64,000 nt of DNA, taken from PALSA-607 sp963737705. GTDB lineage: Bacteria > Actinomycetota > Actinomycetes > Acidothermales > Acidothermaceae. The stretch spans positions 1 to 64,000 of the forward strand of contig CAVTTP010000005.1 of assembly GCA_963737705.1 (NCBI GenBank), read 5' to 3'. Below the pieces are notes generated by a model. It was not told where the DNA came from, made no database searches, and worked only from the letters and a program-made list of their open reading frames with translations. The position numbers and the translations under genes were made by a program. This document shows, piece after piece, positions 8,241-15,269 of this stretch (its first letter is position 1; the number at the start of each line of letters is the position of its first letter).

Positions 8241-8981
8241 AGACCGGAGTCCGGAGTCCGCACCAAGATGCGCCGGCACTCCTCGCATCGCAGTACGGCA
8301 TCGGGCGGTGCGGCGCGCATCTGCCCGAGCTCCGCCGGGTTAACGGTCAGATGACAGCCCTCACACCGCGCGCGATGCAACGCTGCAGCACCGACGCCGT
8401 CCGATGAGGCTCTGATTTTCTCGTACAGAGCAAGCAATTCGGTGCCGACATCGGGCGCAACTGCAGCGCGTGCGGCGCGACTCGCAGCAATCTCTGCATC
8501 GATCTCGCCGAACAGCTCGTCACGTCTCGATGTGACCGAAGCGAGTTCGGTCGTCAACTTGTCGCGCTCATCTCGCAAGCGACGACATCGACGACTGCGC
8601 CATCTCACGACGCTCCATGATCTCGAGCACGACATCCTCGAGATCGTTTCGGCGCCGTGAAAGGGAGCCGATCTCCGACTGCAGGTTTTCCAACTCGCGA
8701 GGCGAGCTCACCTGCCCTGCGTCGAGTCGCTGCTGATCGCGATCTGATCGCTGGCGCACCTGATCGACGTCGCCCTCGGCCTTGCGCTGGTCGCGGGCGA
8801 GATCCGACTCAAGCGTCTCCGCCGTGACCAACGCATCGCTGACTTCACGCAGCCGCGACGTGAGTTCGTCGATGGTCGCCAACTCGGGCAGCGTGCGGCG
8901 CCGGTGGTCGAGCCGGTCGAGGCTGGAATCGAGCGCCTGCAAGTCGAGCAGGCGGGCTTGGCTTCCGGGATCGGCGTTCAG
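8237..8981 (-). pseudogene. C4-type zinc-ribbon coiled-coil protein (CdsZ/DUF164-like), one-base frameshift
   Basis: The reassembled protein is about 247 residues, the usual length for the Rv2229c family. Residues 1-180 are a long charged coiled coil. The C-terminal zinc ribbon has Cys pairs in CEGCHLTVNPAELGQM and LRCEECRRILV. The frame breaks at about 8570-8575: the upstream frame ends SSMSSLAR-stop, while removing one C of the minus-strand CGTCGCTTGCGAG gives SSMSSLRDERDKL and an open frame to the end. The start is probably CTG 8981, with AAAGGA 7 bases upstream and its last two bases overlapping the Nif3 stop (CTGA). Whether the extra base is real or a sequencing error cannot be decided here. 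Confidence 0.82.
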
Positions 8982-10138
8982 TGCGGGTCCTTTCGTGTTC
9001 CTGCGTCCACCATGGCCACCCATGGATCCGTGGGCACCATCGAGACATCTGTGCTCACCGTAGTGCCGCTGCGCGCAAGCCCCGCGCGCACGGCATCCGC
9101 AGCCACCTCCAGCCACGGCCATTCGGTGGCCCAGTGCGGCATGTCGACGACCGCGCAACCGCCGTCAGCGAGGTGCTCGGAAACCACGTGGTGACGTAGA
9201 TCAGCGGTGACATAAACGCCCGCGCCGGACGCCGACGCCTGGCGTAGGAAGGCGTCGCCGGCGCCGCCACACACCGCGACCCGGCGCACCATAGCGTCGA
9301 GATCTCCGGCGACCCGGCCGCCGCCCGCGGTCGACGGCAGCGCCGACCCGACGGCGACCGCGAACTCTCGCAGTGTTACCGGATTCGGCAGTTCGCCAAC
9401 ACGTCCGGTGCCCGTGTCGCCGGGCCACGACGCCAACTCAAAAACATCGAAGGCCGGCTCCTCGTAAGGGTGCACCGTGCGAAGTGCGTGGATGACCTCG
9501 TTGCGCGCAGCCCGCGGCAACACCATCTCGATGCGGAGCTCGTCGACCCGCGTCACATCGCCGACGGCGCCGACGGCCGGGCTCGCACCCGGCTTGGGCA
9601 AGAACGTGCCGATGCCAGACGCAGTCCAGGCGCAGCGAGCGTAGTCGCCGATCTCGCCGGCGCCGGCCGCGGCGAGCGCGTCGAGCAGCTTCTCGGCGTT
9701 GGCCTCGGGCACGAAAGTGACGATCTTGTCGAGCGGCGGCGCCGGCAACGGGTCGAGTGGGCGGGTGTCGACGAGCCCGAGCGCCGCGGCGAGGGCGTCG
9801 GACACTCCAGGGTTCGCGTGGTCGGCGTTGGTGTGCGCAACGTGCAGACCGATCCCGGCGCGGATCAGCCGGTGCACCGATCGTCCCTTCGCAGTCGTCG
9901 CGGCGACCGACGATGTGCCGTGCAAGAACAGCGGATGATGCGTGACAAGCAGGTCCGCGCCCAGCTTGAGCGCCTCGTCGACGACAACCTCGACCGGATC
10001 GACCGCGAACAGGACCCGATTGACCGGTTGCGCCGGATCACCACACACCAGCCCCACGGCGTCCCACGACGCGGCGAGCGACGGCGGGTACAGACCCTCC
10101 ATGATCGCCACGACGTCGGAGAGCGTCGCAGCTGGCAC
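8978..10138 (-). CDS. Nif3-like dinuclear metal-center hexameric protein
   Basis: The 386-residue protein belongs to the NIF3/YbgI family (GTP cyclohydrolase I type 2-like annotation; true reaction unsettled). The metal ligands are visible: THHPLFLHG near the N-terminus, HVAHTNADHANPG near residue 100, and a C-terminal ADLRHHVVSEHLADGG segment. The insert between the halves (HPYEEPAFDVFEL) is the PII/CutA-like domain of the longer bacterial members. It is the first gene of a three-gene operon with the zinc-ribbon protein and RNase H/phosphatase, an arrangement conserved in mycobacteria and Streptomyces. Confidence 0.93.
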   Translation of the reverse strand: MPAATLSDVVAIMEGLYPPSLAASWDAVGLVCGDPAQPVNRVLFAVDPVEVVVDEALKLGADLLVTHHPLFLHGTSSVAATTAKGRSVHRLIRAGIGLHVAHTNADHANPGVSDALAAALGLVDTRPLDPLPAPPLDKIVTFVPEANAEKLLDALAAAGAGEIGDYARCAWTASGIGTFLPKPGASPAVGAVGDVTRVDELRIEMVLPRAARNEVIHALRTVHPYEEPAFDVFELASWPGDTGTGRVGELPNPVTLREFAVAVGSALPSTAGGGRVAGDLDAMVRRVAVCGGAGDAFLRQASASGAGVYVTADLRHHVVSEHLADGGCAVVDMPHWATEWPWLEVAADAVRAGLARSGTTVSTDVSMVPTDPWVAMVDAGTRKDPH

Positions 10139-10280
10139 AGCTCAGAGGTTAGCCGCCGCGGTAGGAGTCTGCTTTGGTCGCGGCCCGGACGCCGAAGCGT
10201 CCGGGCCACTCGACGCCCGGCCCGGGGTGAGCGGATGCGACGCCGTATTCAGTGGACGTTCGACCCGCCGCAGAAGTTGC

Positions 10281-10335
10281 ACCACGACCACACCACGACC
10301 ACACCACGACCACACCATGGCCACACCATGGCCAA
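10281..10335. repeat. 11-bp tandem repeat, five copies
   Basis: The unit CCACGACCACA occurs three times, followed by CCATGGCCACA and CCATGGCCAAA. The array lies in the roughly 200-bp gap between the Nif3 start and the end of the next minus-strand gene. I see no gene in this gap, and no function is evident; slippage could change the copy number. Confidence 0.85.
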
Positions 10336-10343
10336 ACGCGCGG

Positions 10344-10724
10344 TTAGGAGCGGCGGTCGGGACCGGCCGCGCCGTTCACTCGACCGCTCAGGATTCGCCG
10401 CAGGTCGCTGATCTGCGCCGGACTGCCGCCGAAGCCGACCCGATCCATCTCACAGCTGACGAACGAGCAGTTGCGGACGGCCGTCACACCGACGAATGCG
10501 ACCTGTGACGTGTTCACCCACAAGATGGATTCGAGGTCAGGCGCGTTGAAGCCGCAGCCCTCGATCTGGATGCTGCCGGTCGGATCGAGCCACAGCACGA
10601 CTGGCCCGCTGACCTTGCAGCGTCGAAACGTGTAGCCCTCAAGGACTGGCGCCGCCGTCGAATCGACCAGCTCGTGGAGCCGGACGATCCTGTCCTCATA
10701 GGTCTTGTGACTGGTCAGAGTCAT
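10344..10724 (-). CDS. Conserved hypothetical protein, possible beta-helix-like repeats
   Basis: The 126-residue protein has no recognisable catalytic motif. It contains repeated short strands with regularly placed Cys, Phe and Gly (YTFRRCKVSGP, IQIEGCGFNAP, VRNCSFVSCEMDRVGF), which resembles a small right-handed beta-helix or pentapeptide-like fold. No signal peptide or membrane segment is present, so it is probably cytoplasmic. It stands alone, with a short tandem repeat downstream and a perfect palindrome directly before its ATG. Similar unnamed proteins are known to me from other actinobacteria, but no function is assigned. Confidence 0.6.
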   Translation of the reverse strand: MTLTSHKTYEDRIVRLHELVDSTAAPVLEGYTFRRCKVSGPVVLWLDPTGSIQIEGCGFNAPDLESILWVNTSQVAFVGVTAVRNCSFVSCEMDRVGFGGSPAQISDLRRILSGRVNGAAGPDRRS

Positions 10725-10725
10725 G

Positions 10726-10742
10726 ACGTGCCGCCGGCACGT
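10726..10742. promoter_or_regulatory. Perfect 17-bp palindrome one base upstream of a start codon
   Basis: ACGTGCCG, one base, then CGGCACGT forms a perfect inverted repeat that ends one base before the ATG at 10724. It could be a repressor operator or a hairpin that covers the ribosome-binding site; no other clear Shine-Dalgarno sequence is seen. Confidence 0.45.
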
Positions 10743-10905
10743 GCTGTCATCGCGTCCCCCACGGACGTGTCGTCAAAGCTGGCCTTACTGCCGATTCCCC
10801 GTCGGTCTCTCATGACCCTAGGGGGCTCGCTCCCTCAGAACCACCACCAACTATCGGCTGAAATCGGGGCGAAATCGGGCAGGCGCGCGGCCTGCGAGCG
10901 ACAGG

Positions 10906-11550
10906 TTACAGATTCGAGGGGACGACGAGGGGTGCGGCCGTGGCGTCCCTGACCTCGTCGACAGTGACACCGGGGGCCGTTTCGACGAGCACCAAGCCGT
11001 CGGGTGTGACGTCGATCACCGCCAGATCAGTGACGATGCGATCGACGCACGCGCGACCGGTCAGCGGCAACGTGCACTGCTCCATGATCTTCGAGCTACC
11101 GTCCCGCGCGCGGTGCTCCATCATCACGATGACGCGCTTTGCACCGTGAACAAGATCCATCGCCCCGCCCATGCCTTTGACCATCTTGCCGGGGATCATC
11201 CAGTTCGCGAGATCACCCTGTGCGCTTACTTGCATCGCGCCGAGAACGGCGACATCGATGTGACCACCGCGGATCATGCCGAACGACGCTGCGGAATCAA
11301 AAAAGCTCGCGCCCGGCAACACCGTGACGGTTTCCTTGCCTGCGTTGATCAAGTCGGCGTCGACGTTGTCGGGGGTCGGATATGGCCCGGTGCCAAGGAT
11401 CCCGTTCTCGCTTTGCAGCACGACCGTGACGCCTGGAGGCAGATAGTTCGACACGAGCGTCGGCATGCCGATGCCGAGGTTCACGTACTGGCCGTCGTGA
11501 AGTTCGGTAGCAACTCTGGCCGCGAGACCATCCCGATCGAACGCCATCAC
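10906..11550 (-). CDS. 3-oxoacid CoA-transferase, beta subunit (SCOT/PcaJ-like)
   Basis: The 214-residue protein is the small catalytic subunit of a class I CoA transferase, which moves CoA from a donor such as succinyl-CoA to a 3-oxoacid. The active-site glutamate lies in the family motif VVLQSENGILGTGPYP near residue 47. Further family blocks are GQYVNLGIGMPTLVSNYLP and GGHIDVAVLGAMQVSAQGDLANW. Its start overlaps the alpha-subunit stop by 4 bp, giving a coupled A-B pair. No ring-cleavage genes lie beside it, so ketone-body or acetoacetate use is as likely as beta-ketoadipate breakdown. Confidence 0.9.
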   Translation of the reverse strand: MMAFDRDGLAARVATELHDGQYVNLGIGMPTLVSNYLPPGVTVVLQSENGILGTGPYPTPDNVDADLINAGKETVTVLPGASFFDSAASFGMIRGGHIDVAVLGAMQVSAQGDLANWMIPGKMVKGMGGAMDLVHGAKRVIVMMEHRARDGSSKIMEQCTLPLTGRACVDRIVTDLAVIDVTPDGLVLVETAPGVTVDEVRDATAAPLVVPSNL

Positions 11551-12302
11551 GCACCTGCCTGCGACGTCGTGCGACGCTCGATGTTCTTCACGATGTCTGG
11601 CGTGTGCACGATGCGCTGCACGAAGATGCCAGGGGTGTCGACTTCGTCGGCGTCGATCTCCCCGGGCTCGAGAAGCAGCTCGACTTCAGCGATCGTGATG
11701 CGCCCTGCTGTTGCACACAGCGGATTGAAGTTGCGGGCCGTCTTTCGATACACGAGGTTGCCGTGCCGGTCGCCTTTCCATGCGTGCACCAACGCAAAGT
11801 CGGTGACGATGCCGCGTTCGAGCACGTAGCTCTTGCCGTCGAATTCGCGCACTTCCTTGGGCTCGCTCAGCACCTCGATGGTGCCGTCGGGGTGATAACG
11901 GCGAGGGATGCCGCCGTCCGCTACCTGAGTGCCGATGCCCGACGGCGTGAAGAAGGCAGGGATGCCTGCGCCACCGGCGCGCAACCGTTCGGCCAGGGTT
12001 CCTTGCGGGCTGAACTCGACCTCAAGTGCACCCGTGAGGTACTGCCGCTCGTACTCCTGGTTCTCCCCGACGTACGAGCCGGTGTGCCGGCGAATCCGGT
12101 GTGCCTCTAACAGGACGCCGAGCCCGAGACCATCAACGCCGCAGTTGTTGCTCACGGTCTCGAGGTTGGTCGCGCCTTGAGCCAACAGCGCATCGATCAA
12201 CACCGACGGAACGCCGCACAGGCCGAACCCGCCAATCGCGATCGACGCGCCGTCGAAGACATCCGCGACGGCCTCGCTGGCCGACGGCACGACCTTGTCC
12301 AC
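11547..12302 (-). CDS. 3-oxoacid CoA-transferase, alpha subunit (SCOT/PcaI-like)
   Basis: The 251-residue alpha subunit carries the glycine-rich CoA-binding segment IAIGGFGLCGVPSVLIDAL near the N-terminus. Other family blocks are VSNNCGVDGLGLGVLLEAHRI and FTPSGIGTQVADGGIP. It forms a heteromer with the beta subunit encoded next (4-bp overlap). A MarR-family gene lies 41 bp upstream on the same strand, so the regulator and enzyme genes may be one transcript. This makes the CoA-transferase genes a likely target of that regulator. Confidence 0.9.
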   Translation of the reverse strand: MDKVVPSASEAVADVFDGASIAIGGFGLCGVPSVLIDALLAQGATNLETVSNNCGVDGLGLGVLLEAHRIRRHTGSYVGENQEYERQYLTGALEVEFSPQGTLAERLRAGGAGIPAFFTPSGIGTQVADGGIPRRYHPDGTIEVLSEPKEVREFDGKSYVLERGIVTDFALVHAWKGDRHGNLVYRKTARNFNPLCATAGRITIAEVELLLEPGEIDADEVDTPGIFVQRIVHTPDIVKNIERRTTSQAGA

Positions 12303-12343
12303 GCAATCCTCCGCTGATCAACAGAAGTCTCTCGTCAGGTGGC

Positions 12344-12841
12344 TCATCTGTCCCGCGGATCGTAAGCCTCGCCGGTGGTCGCGAACAGGTCGACCCCGCG
12401 GGTGCTCGCATGTGCGACGACGATGCGGCTTGCCAGGCCAATGAGTGTCTTGCGCTCTGTGGCCGGGAGGGTGGCCAAGATCGCCTCGACGTCGGCCTCG
12501 AAGCTCGTCGCGACCGTCTCCACCTGGGCGCGGCCTGCATCCGTCAGGCTCACCTGCACCGCACGCCCGTCGGTCTTTGACGGCACACGTCGGACCAGGC
12601 CGCGTCGCTCTGCCCGATCGACCAGGCCGGTGACGCTCGACTTGTCGAGCTCCAGAAGCTTCGCCAGCTCGTTCATGGTGGGCGTGCGGTCGCGCAGCAC
12701 GCCGAGCAGCCGGGTCTGGATCATCGACAAATCCTGCTCGCTCGCCCGCAGCTCTAGGGTGCCCTGGATCAAGAATGAGAGCTGAGCGAGAGCGTCCACC
12801 ACGCTCAACCCTCGACTCGCCCCTGCGCGATTGCCCGCCAT
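12344..12841 (-). CDS. MarR-family transcriptional regulator
   Basis: The 165-residue protein has the MarR winged helix-turn-helix: MNELAKLLELDKSSVTGLVD is the recognition region and VRRVPSKTDGRAVQVSLTDAG is the wing with the conserved D-x-R. Dimerisation helices flank it. It is the first gene of a minus-strand set with the CoA-transferase subunits and is divergent from a quinone oxidoreductase gene. The 119-bp divergent region holds two inverted repeats that are good operator candidates, so it probably controls one or both sides in response to a phenolic or other small ligand. Confidence 0.88.
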   Translation of the reverse strand: MAGNRAGASRGLSVVDALAQLSFLIQGTLELRASEQDLSMIQTRLLGVLRDRTPTMNELAKLLELDKSSVTGLVDRAERRGLVRRVPSKTDGRAVQVSLTDAGRAQVETVATSFEADVEAILATLPATERKTLIGLASRIVVAHASTRGVDLFATTGEAYDPRDR

Positions 12842-12851
12842 GACCCGACTC

Positions 12852-12879
12852 TAGTTGATTTAGTACGTGACACCAACTA
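12852..12879. promoter_or_regulatory. Inverted repeat upstream of marR (candidate operator)
   Basis: TAGTTG (12852-12857) and CAACTA (12874-12879) are exact inverted arms separated by 16 bp. They lie 11 bp upstream of the MarR-family start in an AT-richer stretch, as expected for an autoregulatory operator. MarR sites usually have shorter spacers, so this remains tentative. Confidence 0.45.
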
Positions 12880-12894
12880 CTTTCAAACAAACCA

Positions 12895-12931
12895 GTGACG
12901 GTTCTTCACCCTGGAGGTGAAAAACCGTCAC
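12895..12931. promoter_or_regulatory. 37-bp palindrome/hairpin upstream of the quinone oxidoreductase
   Basis: GTGACGGTT-C-TTCACC (12895-12910) pairs with GGTGAA-A-AACCGTCAC (12916-12931), giving 15 paired bases, one internal mismatch and a 5-nt loop. It sits 29 bp before the plus-strand ATG at 12961. It may be a repressor operator or an RNA hairpin in the 5' leader; it has no U-run, which argues against a simple terminator. Confidence 0.55.
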
Positions 12932-12960
12932 CGATTCCCGATCCGTAGGGGGACTGCCAG

Positions 12961-13926
12961 ATGAAGATGCACGCAGCGGTCGTGACGTCGTTCGATGAGC
13001 CGCCGCGCTATCAGGAGTTCGAGGTTCCGCAGCCGGCGAACGACGACGAGATCCTGGTCGACGTGTTAGCCGTGGGGTTACACCCGCGCGTGCGAACAGG
13101 CGCCCGCGGCGCTCACTACAGCAGCTCGGGAACGCTGCCCATGATCCCCGGAATCGATGGCGTCGGCCGGCGAGCCGACGGAAAGCTGATCTACTTCGTG
13201 GCCGACGACGACGTCATCGGCACAATGGCCGACAAGGCCGTGGTCGATTCGCGCAGAGCAATCGAACTACCCGACGACGTCGACGTCCTCAAGATTGCTG
13301 CCGCCATGAACCCCGCGATGTCGGCGTGGGTGGCACTGCGCCGCCGCGTTCCGATCGAACCGGGGCAGAGCGTGCTCGTACTCGGCGCGACCGGCAACGC
13401 AGGAACGATGGCGGTACAGGTAGCGAAACGGCTCGGTGCACGCCGCGTCGTCGGAGCAGGCCGAGACCGCATCCGGTTGGAGGCACTGCGTTCCGTGGGT
13501 GCCGACGACGTTGTGCAGTTGACCGACGACGCCGATGCGACCGCACGTGCACTTGCCGCGGCGGCCGCCGACGTCGACATCGTGATCGACTACTTGTGGG
13601 GGCAGCCCGCACAGCACGCGATGATGGCGCTGCTTACGCAACGCACCGATCGAAGCCACGCACTGAACTGGATCCAGATCGGTGCGGTAGCAGGCCCCAC
13701 CATGGAACTGCCATCAGTCGCACTGCGGTCGACGAACCTGCGCATTCAAGGAAACGGTCAGGGTGCAGTCTCGACCGCTGTGTATCTTGCCGAATTGCCG
13801 TCCCTGGTCGACGAAATCGATGCCGGGACAATCGCCGTCACGGCGAACAGCGCGCCACTCGCCGACGTCGAGAGAATTTGGCGAGAGAACGACAAGCCCG
13901 GCGAGCGCAAGGTTCTGGTTCCGTAG
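12961..13926 (+). CDS. Zinc-independent quinone oxidoreductase / MDR-family dehydrogenase
   Basis: The 321-residue medium-chain dehydrogenase/reductase has an N-terminal GroES-like part (VPQPANDDEILVDVLAVGLHP, IPGIDGVGRRADG) and a Rossmann domain with VLVLGATGNAGTMAVQVAKRLGA, the NADP-binding loop. No catalytic zinc Cys/His set is present, which fits the quinone-reductase branch. It probably reduces a quinone or enone with NADPH in the cytoplasm. The start ATG 12961 has AGGGGG about 8 bases before it. It is divergent from a MarR regulator, a pairing often used to sense quinones or phenolics. Confidence 0.82.
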   Translation: MKMHAAVVTSFDEPPRYQEFEVPQPANDDEILVDVLAVGLHPRVRTGARGAHYSSSGTLPMIPGIDGVGRRADGKLIYFVADDDVIGTMADKAVVDSRRAIELPDDVDVLKIAAAMNPAMSAWVALRRRVPIEPGQSVLVLGATGNAGTMAVQVAKRLGARRVVGAGRDRIRLEALRSVGADDVVQLTDDADATARALAAAAADVDIVIDYLWGQPAQHAMMALLTQRTDRSHALNWIQIGAVAGPTMELPSVALRSTNLRIQGNGQGAVSTAVYLAELPSLVDEIDAGTIAVTANSAPLADVERIWRENDKPGERKVLVP

Positions 13927-14084
13927 CTAGCGACGGCGCTTGAATACTGGTGTCCGCACGCGGCGCGGCACCACGGACTGCCTGGCTCGTGCAGCACGAC
14001 GTACCGCACGCGGCGTCAACAAGTGGCGGACGGTGCGAGTCACGAAGCCCATGGCACAAACCCAATTCGCATCACGTTATGCCG

Positions 14085-14132
14085 AACGCGCGCCGGCATG
14101 CGGGGTCCTGTTCCCGCATGCCGGCGCGCGTT
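14085..14132. terminator. Strong stem-loop, 20-bp perfect stem
   Basis: The arms 14085-14104 and 14113-14132 are exactly complementary (AACGCGCGCCGGCATGCGGG as left arm) around an 8-nt loop. The hairpin lies 10 bp past the stop of the minus-strand DUF6458 gene and downstream of the plus-strand oxidoreductase. It probably ends transcription from both sides. There is no U-tract, as is common in actinobacteria. Confidence 0.85.
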
Positions 14133-14142
14133 CCGCAGACCT

Positions 14143-14475
14143 TTAGTAGACCTCTCGGTGCTCGACTACCTGCTGCGTCGTCACACCTGACGGAGCGGCA
14201 GCGACAGGCGCCTGGGCAACCGGCGCCGCGACAGGAGCCGCAGCAACGGGAGCTGCGGCGACGGGCGCGTCGGTCGTCACAGTTCGTTCGGAGGCGACAC
14301 CCGTAACGCCCCTACGTGGGGCGAAGATCGTGAGGGTGGCGGCGAGGCCGATAACACCAGCGATGATGAGAATCACGCCAATGGTGTGGATGTTGAAGCC
14401 GGTCGCGGTCTTGTGGACAGCGAATAAGAGAACCGCACCTACGGCCATGAGAAAGACCGAGAAGCCGATCCGCAT
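14143..14475 (-). CDS. DUF6458-family small membrane protein
   Basis: The 110-residue protein has two predicted membrane helices: RIGFSVFLMAVGAVLLFAV at the start and IGVILIIAGVIGLAATLTIF at about 30-50. A low-complexity tail follows, made of APVAAAPVAAPVAQ repeats, and ends HREVY. This is the layout of the actinobacterial DUF6458 family, whose role is unknown. I chose ATG 14475 because GGGGAG lies five bases upstream; a start 13 codons earlier has no such support and is not expected for the family. A strong terminator follows directly. Confidence 0.78.
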   Translation of the reverse strand: MRIGFSVFLMAVGAVLLFAVHKTATGFNIHTIGVILIIAGVIGLAATLTIFAPRRGVTGVASERTVTTDAPVAAAPVAAAPVAAPVAQAPVAAAPSGVTTQQVVEHREVY

Positions 14476-14599
14476 AAGTACTCCCCAATGAATGGCTGCG
14501 ACGCAGCCGAGCAAAACGGAGGTACCCGACGCGTCGACCGGTGAAACGCGGCACTCGGGTTACGTCGCCTGAATCTCCCCTACACCTAACTGCGCGTTA

Positions 14600-14968
14600 T
14601 CAGTGACGAGACGTTTCGCTGCGTGCTTTGTTGCGCTTACGACGGGCGGCGGCTCGTGCCTGCACCGTCGACCTCGGCACCAAATCCTGAGGTCGACGAA
14701 GTGCAGCGAGACGCTCGGCACGCGGTAGGGCACGCAGCCGCAACCGAGTCGTGCGCCACATCAGCCAGTCGCGGCGCCACCGAGCCCTCGACCACGGCTG
14801 CTGGTCGATAACCGAGCGAAACCAAGCGCCGCCGACCGGCGCCACGCCAAGCCACACAAGCCAGATCGGGAGGCGGAGCAGGGCGGCACCGACGGGCACG
14901 ACGAGGAATGCGACGAAGAGAACCCAGGACCGCAGCCGCCCGATGCCGCCTCGGCGGAGCTGATTCAT
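14600..14968 (-). CDS. Small basic membrane protein, unknown function
   Basis: The 122-residue protein is not recognised. It has two hydrophobic stretches (WVLFVAFLVVPVGAALL and PIWLVWLGVAPVGGAWF) near the N-terminus, then a strongly basic tail rich in Arg and Ala (RRDWLMWRTTRLRLRAL ... AAARRKRNKAR). A cytoplasmic RNA- or membrane-surface-binding tail is possible but not shown. The ATG lies only one base past the 3' discriminator base of the tRNA-Val gene upstream, so the two are probably co-transcribed and separated by tRNA 3' processing. Confidence 0.6.
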   Translation of the reverse strand: MNQLRRGGIGRLRSWVLFVAFLVVPVGAALLRLPIWLVWLGVAPVGGAWFRSVIDQQPWSRARWRRDWLMWRTTRLRLRALPRAERLAALRRPQDLVPRSTVQARAAARRKRNKARSETSRH

Positions 14969-14969
14969 G

Positions 14970-15041
14970 TGGGCGCGGCAGGGGTCGAACCTGCGACCGC
15001 CCGGGTGTAAGCCGGGTGCTCTTCCGCTGAGCTACGCGCCC
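14970..15041 (-). tRNA. tRNA-Val (anticodon UAC)
   Basis: The minus strand folds as a full cloverleaf: acceptor GGGCGCG pairs with CGCGCCC, the D-arm is GCTCAGCGGAAGAGC, the anticodon stem CCCGG/CCGGG holds loop CTTACAC, and the T-arm contains GGTTCGAACCC. The anticodon TAC reads GUA valine codons. Discriminator A is at 14970. The CCA end is not encoded; the next bases are CA followed by TG of the adjoining gene start. Confidence 0.96.
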
Positions 15042-15088
15042 TCTGCTGCCCGACGCACAAGCAGCTCTGCTGCCCGACTGGCAAGCAG
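15041..15088. repeat. 24-bp direct repeat at the tRNA-Val 5' flank
   Basis: CTCTGCTGCCCGAC-plus-10 (15041-15064) is repeated at 15065-15088 with three differences. The repeat abuts the 5' end of the tRNA and covers its upstream promoter region. The rest of the gap up to 15269 shows no gene. Confidence 0.75.
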
Positions 15089-15269
15089 CGCGCCGGTCAG
15101 CCTACCGATGACCACGCATGCCGCGCAGTCGAGCGAGGGCGCAGACGCCCACAACGCCATGATGGCCGCCTTATGTCCCAACTCGGTTCAGCCGAAACAG
15201 ATGAGGACGAAGGTGCACGCCAAAAGGCGCCTCACGCGACGGTGTGCGTCAACGGACGGGGAGGACGCG

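Noticed and set aside
8560..8590. Programmed ribosomal frameshift in the zinc-ribbon gene
   Set aside because: There is no slippery heptamer, no RF2-like signal and no stem-loop at the junction; a plain one-base insertion explains the data.
10281..10335. CRISPR-like repeat
   Set aside because: The 11-bp units follow each other without spacers and no cas gene is present, so it is a simple tandem repeat.
14970..15041. tRNA-associated integrative element
   Set aside because: No integrase, excisionase or direct repeat of the tRNA 3' end was seen within the window; the adjacent 24-bp duplication is at the 5' side.
14967..15269. N-terminal extension of the large membrane protein reading GSNLRPPGCKPGALPLSYAP
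   Set aside because: This is the translated antisense of tRNA-Val, a classic artefact; the GTG at 15270 with a good ribosome site is the real start.
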